Source: Acinetobacter boissieri
Lineage (GTDB): Bacteria > Pseudomonadota > Gammaproteobacteria > Pseudomonadales > Moraxellaceae
Length of the DNA stretch: 64,000 nucleotides
Assembly (NCBI RefSeq): GCF_900096955.1
Contig: NZ_FMYL01000007.1
Location: 124,001-188,000 of the forward strand
Reading direction: 5' to 3'
Shown here: in pieces, positions 47,140 through 58,146 of the stretch
How the letters are laid out: every line of letters starts with the position of its first letter
Position numbering within the stretch: position 1 is the stretch's first letter
The notes under the pieces: model-generated
The model's database searches: none
What the model was told of the DNA's origin: nothing
The model's input: only the letters and a program-made list of their open reading frames with translations
Program-made: the position numbers and the translations under genes

Positions 47140-47169
47140 ATCAATGGTGTAAGTCAGAAAAATTTCAAG
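47140..47169 (-). promoter_or_regulatory. RpoH (sigma-32)-type heat-shock promoter of htpG
   Basis: On the minus strand, -35 CTTGAAA is followed after 13 bases by CACCATTG, close to the sigma-32 -10 CCCCATNT. The placement is right for an htpG leader of about 35 bases. Confidence 0.72.
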
Positions 47170-47828
47170 TGCGTTTCTTGTTTTTATATGCTGTTATCTT
47201 TTTATACGCATAAAAAACAGCTGTATAACATAGATATAGCGCTGTTTTTTGTCTACCTTATAAGGTAAACCTTCATCTTAAAAATAAGTATTAAAGGTTT
47301 CAAGCGTGATTTAAATGTCTTTTATTTATATATTTTCTGAACAGTATATGTGCTGTGCTCTGGTAACATTTTGCAAAAGATACAACCGGCTATGCACTTT
47401 TATTGCGATTGCTCGTTAAATAATAGTTGTACGTGTCACATGGGATTGTATTTCCGAAGTGCTTTATTCTTAGAAAAAATCATACCAATTTTGCAGATCA
47501 CGTATACAACCTAAAATCCACTTAAATATAAAAAACAATAGACTATAGACTTTTTATTTAAAAAATATGCCTACCATCACACTCTATATAAAATGCTTTT
47601 CAAAGAGACTATCAATTCAAATGAATAAAATTGTAAAATATTACTACCTCATGACACAGTCATTTGTATAATGCACTTTCAATAAGCCTAACGGCTTTTT
47701 TGCATTTTTTTGCCATGACCTAAATTGAGCGATGGTATAAAACTTGCTTGCCCATCACCATGCAGTGAGAAGTAAGTTTCCAAACTTTACTGTTCAGTTC
47801 AATGAATTTATTTTTAGGAACATTTCGT
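47170..47828. other. intergenic region between htpG and hisJ with two hairpins
   Basis: About 660 bases without a gene. At 47212-47250 the arms AAAAAACAGC and GCTGTTTTTT form a terminator-like hairpin readable on either strand. At 47667-47672 a perfect -10 hexamer TATAAT is followed by a small hairpin AAGCC/GGCTT with T run at 47684-47700, about 130 bases before hisJ. This could be an attenuator or a very short RNA; see findings. Confidence 0.5.
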
Positions 47829-48614
47829 ATGAAAAACTGGAAAAAGAAAATACTAGTTTCAACAACAGTAATGCTTGCGACATTTACAACGTATGCTCAA
47901 GCCAAAGACTGGTCAGTGATTCGCTTTGGTACAGAAGCATCTTATGCACCTTTTGAATACAAAGCACCTGGTGATAAATTGACAGGATTTGATGTCGATT
48001 TAGGCAATGAAATCTGTGCACACCTTAAAGCAAAATGTGTTTGGGTAGAAAACTCTTTTGACGGTATGATTCCTGCACTCAAAGCGAAAAAGTTTGACGG
48101 TATCTTATCTTCAATGACAATCACTGAAGAACGCTCAAAACAAATCGCATTTAGTAATAAAATCTACAACACACCAACACGTATGATTGCAAAGATTGGC
48201 TCACCATTACAACCAACTGCAGCTTCACTCAAAGGTAAACGTGTCGGTGTACAACAAGGTACAATGCAAGAAAGTTATGCAAAAGCATACTGGGCAACAC
48301 AAGGCGTCAGAGTTGTGTCGTATCCAAACCAAGATGTACTGTACCAAGACTTAATTTCAAGCCGTTTAGATGCATCACTACAAGACGCGCTTATGGTTGA
48401 TGCAGGTTTCTTGAAATCACCAAAAGGGAAAGGCTTTGCATTTGCTGGCAACAATGTGGTTGATGCAAAAACTCTTGGTGTAGGTGCAGCCGTTGGTTTA
48501 CGTAAAGAAGATAACGACTTACGTGAAAACATCAACAAAGCACTTGCAGCAATCATTGCAGACGGTACATACAAAAAACTAGAGAAAAAATATTTCCCGT
48601 TTAGTATTTACTAA
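47829..48614 (+). CDS. periplasmic basic amino acid-binding protein (HisJ/ArgT type)
   Basis: 261 residues from the ATG at 47829 (AGGA ten bases upstream) with a Sec signal peptide (LVSTTVMLATFTTYAQA). The solute-binding fold closely resembles HisJ/ArgT: FGTEASYAPFEYK, LTGFDVDLGNEIC, DGMIPALKAKKFDGILSSM, SLKGKRVGVQQGT and GLRKEDNDLRENINKAL. The substrate is probably a basic amino acid (Lys, Arg, ornithine or His). It is the first gene of a complete importer with the two permeases and the ATPase downstream. Confidence 0.92.
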   Translation: MKNWKKKILVSTTVMLATFTTYAQAKDWSVIRFGTEASYAPFEYKAPGDKLTGFDVDLGNEICAHLKAKCVWVENSFDGMIPALKAKKFDGILSSMTITEERSKQIAFSNKIYNTPTRMIAKIGSPLQPTAASLKGKRVGVQQGTMQESYAKAYWATQGVRVVSYPNQDVLYQDLISSRLDASLQDALMVDAGFLKSPKGKGFAFAGNNVVDAKTLGVGAAVGLRKEDNDLRENINKALAAIIADGTYKKLEKKYFPFSIY

Positions 48615-48701
48615 TTTAAATATAAAGTGTCAGCTACGTGCTGGCACTTCTCTTATGTATTATTCTCATCAACATCAGATTTATCGTTTCACTTGGAGAA
48701 G

Positions 48702-49397
48702 ATGAGTATGTTTTTGTCTGGCTATGGTTCAGCACTACTCAGTGGCACATGGATGACCATACAGCTCGCACTATTTTCGCTCATACTTTCTATTATTATT
48801 GGCCTAATCGGTGCAGTCTGCAAACTATCTCGAATTAAGTTTGTGCGTTCTGTCGCAGTAATATATACCACACTCATTCGTAGCGTTCCCGATCTATTGA
48901 TCATGCTTCTTTTGTTTTATAGCCTTCAAATGGGTCTAAATGCCATTACTGAACCGCTAAACATGAATCAAATTGACATTGATCCATTTGCCGCAGGTGT
49001 GATTACCCTTGCTTTTATTTATGGGGCTTATTTTACAGAAACGTTTCGTGGTGCCTTTCAATCTGTACCTAAAGGACAAATAGAAGCAGGCTTTGCCTAT
49101 GGTATGACGCCATTTCAAGTGTTTCGACGGGTTCTATTTCCACAAATGATGCGTTTTGCACTGCCAGGAATTGGTAACAATTGGCAGGTTTTGATCAAAG
49201 CAACTGCTTTAGTTTCTATCATTGGTCTTACAGATATTGTTAAAATTAGCCAAGATGCTGGGCGAAGCACCATGCAAGTGTTTTATTTTAGTGTGGTTGC
49301 AGCTGTCATTTACCTTGCAATTACTACAGTATCCAACCTCATTTTAATGTGGCTTGAGCGTCGTTATTCGGCTGGGGTGAGAAAGGGTCAACTATGA
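48702..49397 (+). CDS. hisQ: basic amino acid ABC permease (HisQ type)
   Basis: 231 residues from the ATG at 48702; an ATG two codons on (48708) has better spacing to the GGAG site. A five-helix amino acid permease with the EAA loop EAGFAYGMTPFQVFRRVLFP and the membrane segment LFSLILSIIIGLIGAV. It heterodimerises with the next gene product. The stop overlaps hisM by four bases. Confidence 0.9.
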   Translation: MSMFLSGYGSALLSGTWMTIQLALFSLILSIIIGLIGAVCKLSRIKFVRSVAVIYTTLIRSVPDLLIMLLLFYSLQMGLNAITEPLNMNQIDIDPFAAGVITLAFIYGAYFTETFRGAFQSVPKGQIEAGFAYGMTPFQVFRRVLFPQMMRFALPGIGNNWQVLIKATALVSIIGLTDIVKISQDAGRSTMQVFYFSVVAAVIYLAITTVSNLILMWLERRYSAGVRKGQL

Positions 49398-50107
49398 TTG
49401 AAATTATTCAAGAATACTGGAAGTCTTATCTTTGGACAGATGGTATGCAACTGACGGGCCTTGCCATGACCTCGTGGTTATTGGTCCTATCTATTGTAAT
49501 TGGCTTTGTACTTGCTGTACCTTTATCTATTGCACGAGTATCAAGTAATCCTTTTATTAGCCGTCCTGTTTGGCTATTTACTTATATTTTTCGCGGTACA
49601 CCATTATATATACAACTGCTTATTATCTACTCAGGTATTTATAGCTTTGACTTTATACACGACCATGAACTTCTCGATGAGTTTTTTAGAGAAGGGCTTA
49701 ATTGTACAATTTTAGCTTTTGCGCTCAATACCAGTGCATATACCACGGAAATTTTTGCAGGATCTATTCGCTCAATTCCTTATGGTGAAATAGAAGCAGC
49801 GCAAGCTTTTGGCATGTCACCATGGAAAAAATATACTCGTATTATTATTCCATCCATGTTACGCCGTGCCCTTCCCTTCTATGGCAATGAAGTGATCTTA
49901 ATGCTACATGCAACAAGTATTGCCTTTACTGCGACCGTACCAGATATTTTAAAAATTGCGCGAGATGTCAACTCTGCAACATATCAAACCTTCAATGCTT
50001 TTGGTATTGCTGCAGTACTTTACGCATGCTTGGCTTTTCTACTCATTGCAATTTTTAGAACATTAGAAAAGCGTTGGTTAGCATTTTTAAAACCATCGGA
50101 TCATTAG
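49394..50107 (+). CDS. hisM: basic amino acid ABC permease (HisM type)
   Basis: 237 residues; ATGA overlap with hisQ. HisM-like: [36 protein letters not shown], and EAA loop [21 protein letters not shown]. It forms the transmembrane pore with HisQ. Confidence 0.92.
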   Translation: MIEIIQEYWKSYLWTDGMQLTGLAMTSWLLVLSIVIGFVLAVPLSIARVSSNPFISRPVWLFTYIFRGTPLYIQLLIIYSGIYSFDFIHDHELLDEFFREGLNCTILAFALNTSAYTTEIFAGSIRSIPYGEIEAAQAFGMSPWKKYTRIIIPSMLRRALPFYGNEVILMLHATSIAFTATVPDILKIARDVNSATYQTFNAFGIAAVLYACLAFLLIAIFRTLEKRWLAFLKPSDH

Positions 50108-50118
50108 GAACAACACAA

Positions 50119-50895
50119 ATGACAGACTCAACCAAACTAGTGGTTCGTGATTTATATAAAACCTTTGGCGACAATGAAGTTCTCAAAGGTATATCTTTAG
50201 ATGCCAAAGCAGGCGATGTCATCAGTATTATTGGTTCATCAGGTTCCGGTAAAAGCACTTTATTGCGTTGTATTAATTTTTTAGAGCAACCAAGCAATGG
50301 CTCTATTAAACTTAATGGCGAAAAACTAAAAACTGTTTTTGATAAAAATAATAATTTAAAAGCCACTGACCCAAAACAACTGCAAAAAATGCGTACCCAA
50401 CTCATGATGGTATTTCAGCATTTTAACTTATGGTCACATATGACTGTTTTAGACAATGTCATGGAAGGCCCGATTCATGTATTAGGTGTAAAGCGTAAAG
50501 AAGCTGAAGAACGTGCACGTAAATATTTAAGACAAGTTGGACTTAATGAAAGTGTAGAAAGTAAATATCCTGCATTTTTATCGGGTGGGCAACAACAACG
50601 AGTTGCTATTGCTCGTGCACTGGCCATGGAACCTGAAGTAATGCTGTTTGATGAACCAACCAGTGCTTTAGATCCTGAACTGGTGGGTGAGGTGCTCAAA
50701 GTCATGCAAAGCTTGGCAGAAGAAGGACGTACCATGATTGTGGTCACCCATGAAATGGGCTTTGCTCGCCATGTCTCTAACCGAGTCATCTTTTTGCATC
50801 AAGGCAAAATTGAAGAACAAGGCAATCCACAAGAAATTTTAGACAACCCAAAAAGTGAACGCTTACAGCAATTCCTTACCGGTAGTTTAAAGTAA
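50119..50895 (+). CDS. hisP: basic amino acid ABC transporter ATPase (HisP type)
   Basis: 258 residues from the ATG at 50119 (AGGA nine bases upstream); the frame runs 15 codons back into hisM. Walker [10 protein letters not shown], the HisP stretch [20 protein letters not shown], signature LSGGQQQR, Walker [10 protein letters not shown] and switch [12 protein letters not shown]. Very similar to enteric HisP over the full length. It drives import through HisQM. Confidence 0.95.
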   Translation: MTDSTKLVVRDLYKTFGDNEVLKGISLDAKAGDVISIIGSSGSGKSTLLRCINFLEQPSNGSIKLNGEKLKTVFDKNNNLKATDPKQLQKMRTQLMMVFQHFNLWSHMTVLDNVMEGPIHVLGVKRKEAEERARKYLRQVGLNESVESKYPAFLSGGQQQRVAIARALAMEPEVMLFDEPTSALDPELVGEVLKVMQSLAEEGRTMIVVTHEMGFARHVSNRVIFLHQGKIEEQGNPQEILDNPKSERLQQFLTGSLK

Positions 50896-50925
50896 GACCA
50901 GCTGCTTTTAGTGCTTTAACCCTCA

Positions 50926-50961
50926 AAAATACCAACAGTGCAGTGCTGTTGGTATTTTTTT
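50926..50961 (+). terminator. intrinsic terminator after hisP
   Basis: AAATACCAACAG and CTGTTGGTATT arms with a seven-base loop and a T8 tail. Confidence 0.9.
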
Positions 50962-51052
50962 TATGCATAAAAGAGCACTCTCAACTCAGTGGCCAATTTT
51001 TGAAAATTTAGTATGTCATGACTCTAGCAATATATATGAATGGTAATACACT

Positions 51053-51964
51053 ATGAGTAACGATCTTAGAAATATAGACTTAAACCTTTTAAAAACACTC
51101 GATGCACTACTCGATGAACGTAGCGTCACAGCCGCAGCTAAAAGGCTTTCTCTCACTCAACCTGCGGTCAGTAGCATGCTTACACGATTACGTGAATGTT
51201 TTAATGATCCATTATTTATTAGAAATCAGCGTGGTATTACCCCAACCATACGCGCACAATCTCTAGCTTTGCCAATTAAAAAAATCTTATGCGATGTTAG
51301 TGTACTCATGCAACCTTCAGGCTTTAAACCTCATGAGGCAGAAATGGAAGTACGAATCGTTGCCACAGATTACACATTAAAAACAATATTGGTTCCTTAT
51401 ATTGCTTTACTACGTCAAAAAGCACCCAAAATCAAAATTGCTATATTTTCTGCAAAGTCAGATCAAATTTATACCTTACTCGAAGAAGGAAATATAGATT
51501 TTGCAGTTATTTCTGAAGCAGAAGCACATATCAATTTACACATGCATGACTTATTTGAAGACCGCTATATATGTGCAGTACATAAAAATCATATTATGGC
51601 TACTCGTACAGAAATTACACTTGATGAATTTTGTGCAATGGAGCATACCCTTGTCTCTCATGATGGTGGATCATTTTTAGGTATTACAGACCAAAGCTTA
51701 GCAAAAATTTATCTCAAACGTAATGTAATGCTTTCCATACAAGGCTTCTTATCACTTTCAGATATTTTAGCAAGCACCGACCTTATGGCTGTTGCTCCGT
51801 CTCGTTTAATAAAAGATATGCCTGATTTAGTCAGCATTGAACCTCCCCTTGATATTTCAGGGTTTAACAAAGTCATTGCTTGGCATGAGCGAACACACAG
51901 AGATTTAGCGCATATTTGGCTTAGAGAAGAGCTGATCAAAATTGTAGAAAAGATAACATCGTAA
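51053..51964 (+). CDS. LysR family transcriptional regulator
   Basis: 303 residues. The N-terminal winged helix is canonical (LNLLKTLDALLDERSVTAAAK, LTQPAVSSMLTRLRECFNDPLF), followed by a long linker helix and the LysR substrate domain (about 90-300). The domain start RIVATDYTLKTILVPYI resembles the NodD/NahR side of the family. It lies between the His transporter and a convergent ene-reductase gene; either could be a target, and nothing in the sequence decides. Confidence 0.9.
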   Translation: MSNDLRNIDLNLLKTLDALLDERSVTAAAKRLSLTQPAVSSMLTRLRECFNDPLFIRNQRGITPTIRAQSLALPIKKILCDVSVLMQPSGFKPHEAEMEVRIVATDYTLKTILVPYIALLRQKAPKIKIAIFSAKSDQIYTLLEEGNIDFAVISEAEAHINLHMHDLFEDRYICAVHKNHIMATRTEITLDEFCAMEHTLVSHDGGSFLGITDQSLAKIYLKRNVMLSIQGFLSLSDILASTDLMAVAPSRLIKDMPDLVSIEPPLDISGFNKVIAWHERTHRDLAHIWLREELIKIVEKITS

Positions 51965-51968
51965 AATA

Positions 51969-52003
51969 GTACCATGCCAAGTAATGATAACTTGGCATGG
52001 TAA
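51969..52003. terminator. bidirectional hairpin between lysR-type gene and ene-reductase gene
   Basis: TACCATGCCAAGT and ACTTGGCATGGTA, perfect 13-base arms with a seven-base loop, A-rich on both sides. Confidence 0.8.
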
Positions 52004-52007
52004 AAAA

Positions 52008-53102
52008 TTAGATTGCGTAACGCTCTAACCAATGCGCATACGGTGCAGGTAAAACCCATGATGGTTTATCAACATTTAACTGCTGTGCCAATGCATACGG
52101 ATAATGTGGATTGGCTAACATTGCACGCCCAATCATCACAAGATCCAGTTGCTGTGTTTCTAAAGCATTTTCAGCAACTTCAGCTTTTGCAAATCCCCAA
52201 GCAGAAGCAACAGGCAGTCCAGTTTCTTTACGAACACGTCCTGCAATTTCACCTAAAAAGCCATCTCCCCATGGAATATTCGTTTCAGCAATGGTAAAAC
52301 CGACACTAACACTTAATAAATCTAATCCATTCTTCTTAAATTGTTGTATCAGCTGAATTGATTCAGCTAAAGTTTCTTCATCTTGACCATCATACTCCAC
52401 AACACCAAAACGTGCAGTCAATGGCAAATGTTCTGGCCAAACTTTTCGTACTGCTTGTAAAGTTTCTATTAAAAATCGGCTGCGACCTTCAAAGCTGCCA
52501 CCATATTGATCCGTACGATGATTTGAGTGCTTTGAAAAAAAACTTTGTGCAAGATAGCCATGAGCAAAGTGTAGCTCTAACCATTCAAATCCTGCATCCA
52601 AAGCACGCTTAGCTGCATCTACAAAACCTTGCTTTACACGTTCAATATCATTTATCGACATTTCTTGAGGTACACGTGGTAAATGATGGCCAAATGCAAC
52701 TGCTGAAGGTGCAATAGATGGCCAAAAGCGCTCATCATCTGAAGCAATATGGTCATCACCCTCCCAAGGTCTATGTGCATTTGCTTTACGACCTGCATGT
52801 GCAATTTGAATTCCTGCAACAGCACCTGCATCTTTAATTCCCTGAGCAACTTTGGCCAACTCGTCAGCTTGCTGGTCATTCCATAGTCCTAAACACGCAG
52901 GTGTAATACGTCCTTCAGGAGTGACTGCTGTCGCTTCTACAACGACTAAACCTGCACCACCTCTAGCAAGGGTATTATAGTGACTAAAGTGCCACTCATT
53001 GGCTAAACCATTTTCTGCACGATATTGACACATCGGCGGCACGGCGATTCGATTGCGTAATTTCACATTTTTTAATTTAAATTCTGAAAATAAATGGCTC
53101 AT
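52008..53102 (-). CDS. xenA: NADPH:flavin ene-reductase of the Old Yellow Enzyme family, XenA-like
   Basis: 364 residues, FMN-binding TIM barrel. Very close by eye to Pseudomonas putida XenA across its length: LKLRNRIAVPPMCQY with C25 near the flavin, IQIAHAGRK, RPWEGDDH, ELHFAHGYLAQSFFS with the substrate-binding His, NHRTDQYGGS and the C-terminal LPAPYAHWLERY. Such thermophilic-like OYEs reduce activated C=C bonds and nitro compounds (nitroglycerin, quinones). It is followed upstream by an SRPBCC gene on the same strand. Confidence 0.88.
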   Translation of the reverse strand: MSHLFSEFKLKNVKLRNRIAVPPMCQYRAENGLANEWHFSHYNTLARGGAGLVVVEATAVTPEGRITPACLGLWNDQQADELAKVAQGIKDAGAVAGIQIAHAGRKANAHRPWEGDDHIASDDERFWPSIAPSAVAFGHHLPRVPQEMSINDIERVKQGFVDAAKRALDAGFEWLELHFAHGYLAQSFFSKHSNHRTDQYGGSFEGRSRFLIETLQAVRKVWPEHLPLTARFGVVEYDGQDEETLAESIQLIQQFKKNGLDLLSVSVGFTIAETNIPWGDGFLGEIAGRVRKETGLPVASAWGFAKAEVAENALETQQLDLVMIGRAMLANPHYPYALAQQLNVDKPSWVLPAPYAHWLERYAI

Positions 53103-53187
53103 TAAATCTCTCTCAAATAAAGTAATACATGTTGAATCATCTATACGGTCGTTTCATATCTATGATTATTTTTGAAATCTAATAAAA

Positions 53188-53700
53188 TCAACCTTTTGAA
53201 TGCGTTGAAGCGATTTCAATTAAACCATCAAGCCATTCTTGATGTCCATTGAGCATCGGATTAGGTCTGGTTTTGGCTAACTCTTTTGCAGGTTGGCCTA
53301 TTTGAGTTTCTTGCGTCAGTACTCTTACACGATTATGAGATAAATCTTCAATTAACCACGCATGATGAACATCTAAACGAGTATCCCCTTCACCTGACCA
53401 ACCATACCAAGCAATACGGCCTGCGATATTTTGTTGCGGCTGAATGAACTCCACAACTTCAGCATTCACAGGGAATCCGAACGTTTTAAAAAAGAACTCT
53501 GTACCTAAACTTAAGTGATCTTGAGCATTATTCAACACAACATCTGCTGAATTTTTGTAATAACTTGGCCAAAGTGTTGCTGTTTCAAGGTATACCCAAA
53601 CATCTAAACTATTTAAGCCTGAAATAATCACTTCGTTAGAAACAAAATTATCTGTTTGACCAGGTAAATACTCTACTGGCCATATAATTGAATTCATCAT
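53188..53700 (-). CDS. SRPBCC (START/cyclase-like) domain protein
   Basis: 170 residues; the first of two adjacent ATGs is used here. A single helix-grip domain: VSNEVIISGLNSLDVWVYLETATLWPSYYKN is the typical opening with VW and W.P-[SY] anchors, and HAWLIEDLSHNRVRVLTQETQ the central strands. Such proteins bind hydrophobic ligands; the ligand here is unknown. It lies 85 bases upstream of the ene-reductase gene and may be cotranscribed with it. Confidence 0.75.
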   Translation of the reverse strand: MMNSIIWPVEYLPGQTDNFVSNEVIISGLNSLDVWVYLETATLWPSYYKNSADVVLNNAQDHLSLGTEFFFKTFGFPVNAEVVEFIQPQQNIAGRIAWYGWSGEGDTRLDVHHAWLIEDLSHNRVRVLTQETQIGQPAKELAKTRPNPMLNGHQEWLDGLIEIASTHSKG

Positions 53701-53814
53701 TTTTAATTACCTTTCTCGTGGCTTATTTATATAATGAAAGGATTTTAGTTATAATACAAATTAACAATTTCTATATTAGATATAAAATAAACATATATCA
53801 AAGCAATCAGCGAT

Positions 53815-53845
53815 AAAAAAAGGCACCCTAAGGTGCCTTTTTTTA
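53815..53845 (-). terminator. intrinsic terminator of the rpoBC operon
   Basis: AAAAAAAGGCACC and GGTGCCTTTTTTT around a four-base loop, 16 bases beyond the rpoC stop. Symmetrical, so it can also act on the plus strand. Confidence 0.92.
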
Positions 53846-53860
53846 TCATAATACTATAAC

Positions 53861-56800
53861 TTATAGCTCTTCATTTAGTGCTTGGCTAAATGCTTGATCT
53901 ACATCACTAAAGTCGTTATGCAATTCAATTTCTGCCGCTTCAGATTCTTTACGACGACGCTCTAAGTGATATGCAAGACCAGTACCTGCAGGAATCAAAC
54001 GACCTACAACTACATTCTCTTTCAGACCACGTAACTCATCTTCTTTACCAGTCACTGCAGCCTCAGTTAACACACGAGTCGTTTCTTGGAAAGATGCCGC
54101 AGAAATAAATGAGTCTGTTGAAAGCGATGCTTTCGTAATACCCATTAACAAACGCTCAAATTTCGCAGGGAACTTGTCTTGTGCCAATGCCGCTTGGTTT
54201 TCTTGAACCATGCGAATATAGTCGACCTGCTCACCTTTAATAAAGCTCGTATCACCACCATCAGTGATATCTACTTTACGTAACATCTGACGAACAATCA
54301 CTTCAATATGCTTGTCGTTGATTTTTACGCCTTGTAGACGGTAAACATCTTGTACTTCATTTACGATATAATTGGTTAATGCAACTTCACCTTTTAAGCG
54401 CAAGATGTCATGTGGATTTTGAGGACCATCAGAAATGGTTTCACCACGGTTTACATGCTCACCCTCAAATACGTTCATTTGACGCCATTTAGGAATCAAT
54501 TCTTCGTAAATTTCAGCACCGTCAGCTGGTGTAATTACCAGACGATACTTACCTTTTGTTTCTTTACCAAAGCTTACTAGACCTGAAACTTCAGCTAAAA
54601 TCGCATGCTCTTTCGGCTTACGTGCTTCAAATAAGTCAGCAACACGCGGTAGACCACCGGTAATATCACGAGTACGTGATGATTCTTGTGGTACACGACC
54701 AATAACGTCACCTACACCGATGGTTTCACCATCACGTACAGTGACAATCGTATTTTGCGGTAAGAAATAGAATTGCTCACCACCATCAGCCGTATCAAGT
54801 ACAATCGCAGGGCGTAAATCTTTACCAGATGCAGGACGTGCTGTCACAGGTAAAATTTCAACACTGGTCATACCTGTGGTGTCATCTGTTTTCGATGTGA
54901 TTGTCGCGCCATCAACCATTTGAGAGAAGCGCGCTTTACCTGCAACTTCTGTTACCAATGGATGTGTATGCGGATCCCATGTTGCAACAATACCACCACC
55001 CTCTACAGCTTCACCATCTTTTAGCAAGATGCTTGCACCGTACGGTAGTTTATAACGTTCACGCTCACGACCAAGGTCATCGGCAATACCAATTTCACCT
55101 GAACGAGAAACAGAAACTAAGTGACCTTTTGAATGTTGTACAGTTTTCACATTGTGGAAACGTACTGTACCTTTATTACGCACTTGTACACTGTTTGCAG
55201 CAGATGTTCTGCTTGCTGCACCACCAACGTGGAATGTACGCATGGTTAACTGTGTACCAGGTTCACCAATCGATTGTGCCGCCATAACACCTACTGACTC
55301 ACCAGGATTCACCTGATGACCACGAGCAAGGTCACGACCATAACATGCTGCACACACACCAAATGTAGATTGACAGCTTACAACTGAACGAACTTTAACT
55401 TCATCCACACCAGCATCTTCAAGGTACGCTGCGATTTTTTCATCAATCAACGTACCTTTTGCAAGTACAACTTCATCATCAGATGCACGTTTCACGTCTT
55501 CAGCAGTCACACGACCAAGGACACGGTCACGTAATGCTTCAATCACGTCACCACCTTGAATAAATGGTGTCATCACAAGACCTTCACTTGTGCCACAATC
55601 AGGCTCAGTGATCACAAGGTCTTGTGCAACATCAACTAAACGACGCGTCAAGTAACCCGAGTTTGCCGTTTTCAATGCTGTATCGGCCAAACCTTTACGT
55701 GCACCATGCGTTGAAATAAAGTACTGAAGTACGGTCAAACCTTCACGGAAGTTTGCTTTAATCGGTGTTTCAATGATCGAGCCATCTGGCTTAGCCATCA
55801 AACCACGCATACCTGCAAGCTGACGAATCTGTGCAGCACTACCACGCGCACCAGAGTCAGACATCATGTAAATGCTGTTAAATGACTTTTGCTTCTCTTC
55901 TTGACCCTGTTTGTTTTTCACCATGGTAGAAGACAAGTTATCCATCATCGCTTTGGCAACTTGGTCATTGGTACGTGCCCAAATATCGACCACTTTGTTA
56001 TAGCGCTCACCTGCAGTCACAAAACCTTGTTCAAATTGATCTTCGATTTCACGAACTTCAGCTTCTGCTTTGTCAATAATGGCTTGTTTCGTTGGTGGAA
56101 TCACCATATCTTCCATACCTACAGACACGCCTGAACGTGTTGCTTGACGGAAACCAAGATACATTAATTGATCTGCAAAAATAACCGAATCTTTTAGGCC
56201 CAATTTGCGGTAACACGTGTTGATTAACTTAGAAATGTTCTTCTTGGTCATTTCAAGGTTAATCATGTCAAAGCTTAAGCCTTCAGGCACAACTTCCCAA
56301 AGCAAACAACGACCCGGTGTTGTATCTACAATAATCGTTTGCTTGTCACGATTACCATTTTCATCAATTACCGTTTGATGTACACGCACCTTAACACGCG
56401 CATGCATTGCCACTTGATGGGTTGCGAGCGCACGGTTTACTTCATGCGTATCAGCAAAGATCATCCCTTCGCCTTTGGCATTGATCGCATCACGAGTGAT
56501 GTAATACAGACCCAATACCACATCCTGAGAAGGTACGATAATTGGCTCACCGTTGGCAGGTGACAAGATGTTGTTTGTAGACATCATCAAAGCACGTGCT
56601 TCAAGCTGTGCTTCCAACGTCAATGGTACGTGAACCGCCATTTGGTCACCATCGAAGTCGGCGTTAAATGCCGCACATACGAGTGGGTGTAGACGAATCG
56701 CTTTACCTTCAATTAAAACAGGTTCAAACGCTTGTAAACCCAAACGGTGAAGTGTTGGTGCACGGTTCAACATCACAGGGTGTTGACGAATCACGTTTGC

Positions 56801-58051
56801 AAGTACGTCCCACACTTCTGGTGTTTCGCGCTCAACCATTTTCTTCGCAGCTTTAATGGTAGTTGCTTGACCAGATGCTTGTAGTTTCGCAAAAATAAAT
56901 GGTTTGAAAAGCTCAAGTGCCATTTTTTTCGGAAGACCACATTGATGTAGACGTAATGTCGGGCCTACGGTAATAACCGAACGACCTGAATAGTCAACAC
57001 GCTTACCAAGTAAGTTTTGACGGAAGCGACCTTGCTTACCTTTGATCATGTCTGCCAAAGATTTTAAAGGACGTTTGTTTGAACCGGTAATTGCACGACC
57101 ACGACGACCGTTATCAAGTAACGCATCGACAGATTCTTGCAACATACGTTTTTCGTTACGTACAATAATATCTGGTGCAGAAAGCTCTAAAAGACGCTTC
57201 AAACGGTTGTTACGGTTAATCACACGGCGATACAAATCGTTAAGATCTGATGTCGCAAAACGACCACCTTCAAGCGGTACAAGCGGACGTAAGTCAGGTG
57301 GTAATACTGGTAATACATTCATTACCATCCACTCAGGCTTGTTATTTGATTGATAGAATGCTTCCATCAATTTCAAACGCTTAGATGCTTTTTTCAGTTT
57401 TGTTTCTGAAGTCGTTTGTGGAATTTCTTCACGTAAACGTGTAATTTCAGCTTCAAGATCAATATCTTTCAATAAATCTTGTACTGCTTCAGCGCCCATT
57501 TTCGCAGTAAATTCGTCGCCATGCTCTTCAAGCGCAGTAAAATACTCTTCATCGTTTAGAAGTTGGTATTTTTCTAATGCTGTCATGCCTGGATCTGTCA
57601 CCACATATGATTCGAAGTATAAAACACGTTCGATGTCACGTAGTGTCATATCAAGCAATAAACCAATACGGCTTGGTAAAGATTTTAAGAACCAAATATG
57701 TGCTGTTGGTGATGCAAGGTCAATATGACCCATACGCTCACGACGGACTTTTGCAGTGGTAACTTCAACACCACATTTTTCACAAATCACGCCTTTGTAT
57801 TTCATACGCTTGTATTTACCACACAAGCATTCGTAGTCTTTTACAGGCCCGAAAATTTTTGCACAGAACAAACCATCACGTTCAGGTTTGAACGTACGAT
57901 AGTTAATGGTTTCTGGCTTTTTCACTTCGCCATGAGACCATGACTTAATCATTTCTGGTGATGCAAGACCAATACGGATTCTGTCAAACTCAACTGGAGT
58001 ATGACCCTCTGAGTCCGTTTTCTTACGCATGATATCGAGTAAGTCTTTCAA
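53861..58051 (-). CDS. rpoC: DNA-directed RNA polymerase beta-prime subunit
   Basis: 1396 residues, full length. The zinc-ribbon cysteines C75, C77, C90 and C93 ([17 protein letters not shown]), the catalytic magnesium motif [12 protein letters not shown] (about 460-470), the bridge-helix region and second zinc site ([20 protein letters not shown]) are all present. The C-terminal end is acidic. It is transcribed with rpoB, 95 bases downstream of it. Confidence 0.99.
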   Translation of the reverse strand: MKDLLDIMRKKTDSEGHTPVEFDRIRIGLASPEMIKSWSHGEVKKPETINYRTFKPERDGLFCAKIFGPVKDYECLCGKYKRMKYKGVICEKCGVEVTTAKVRRERMGHIDLASPTAHIWFLKSLPSRIGLLLDMTLRDIERVLYFESYVVTDPGMTALEKYQLLNDEEYFTALEEHGDEFTAKMGAEAVQDLLKDIDLEAEITRLREEIPQTTSETKLKKASKRLKLMEAFYQSNNKPEWMVMNVLPVLPPDLRPLVPLEGGRFATSDLNDLYRRVINRNNRLKRLLELSAPDIIVRNEKRMLQESVDALLDNGRRGRAITGSNKRPLKSLADMIKGKQGRFRQNLLGKRVDYSGRSVITVGPTLRLHQCGLPKKMALELFKPFIFAKLQASGQATTIKAAKKMVERETPEVWDVLANVIRQHPVMLNRAPTLHRLGLQAFEPVLIEGKAIRLHPLVCAAFNADFDGDQMAVHVPLTLEAQLEARALMMSTNNILSPANGEPIIVPSQDVVLGLYYITRDAINAKGEGMIFADTHEVNRALATHQVAMHARVKVRVHQTVIDENGNRDKQTIIVDTTPGRCLLWEVVPEGLSFDMINLEMTKKNISKLINTCYRKLGLKDSVIFADQLMYLGFRQATRSGVSVGMEDMVIPPTKQAIIDKAEAEVREIEDQFEQGFVTAGERYNKVVDIWARTNDQVAKAMMDNLSSTMVKNKQGQEEKQKSFNSIYMMSDSGARGSAAQIRQLAGMRGLMAKPDGSIIETPIKANFREGLTVLQYFISTHGARKGLADTALKTANSGYLTRRLVDVAQDLVITEPDCGTSEGLVMTPFIQGGDVIEALRDRVLGRVTAEDVKRASDDEVVLAKGTLIDEKIAAYLEDAGVDEVKVRSVVSCQSTFGVCAACYGRDLARGHQVNPGESVGVMAAQSIGEPGTQLTMRTFHVGGAASRTSAANSVQVRNKGTVRFHNVKTVQHSKGHLVSVSRSGEIGIADDLGRERERYKLPYGASILLKDGEAVEGGGIVATWDPHTHPLVTEVAGKARFSQMVDGATITSKTDDTTGMTSVEILPVTARPASGKDLRPAIVLDTADGGEQFYFLPQNTIVTVRDGETIGVGDVIGRVPQESSRTRDITGGLPRVADLFEARKPKEHAILAEVSGLVSFGKETKGKYRLVITPADGAEIYEELIPKWRQMNVFEGEHVNRGETISDGPQNPHDILRLKGEVALTNYIVNEVQDVYRLQGVKINDKHIEVIVRQMLRKVDITDGGDTSFIKGEQVDYIRMVQENQAALAQDKFPAKFERLLMGITKASLSTDSFISAASFQETTRVLTEAAVTGKEDELRGLKENVVVGRLIPAGTGLAYHLERRRKESEAAEIELHNDFSDVDQAFSQALNEEL

Positions 58052-58146
58052 TTCTTTTCTCCGTGTGCCGAGTAAAGTGTATTCACTTTCTCGGCAGGGT
58101 CACAAATATTGTTTATTACTGAAAAATAGAGCAACTTAGATTCAAA

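Noticed and set aside
47744..47956. Open frame of 70 codons upstream of and overlapping hisJ
   Set aside because: It overlaps the hisJ signal peptide and mature N-terminus in another frame and has no coding character.
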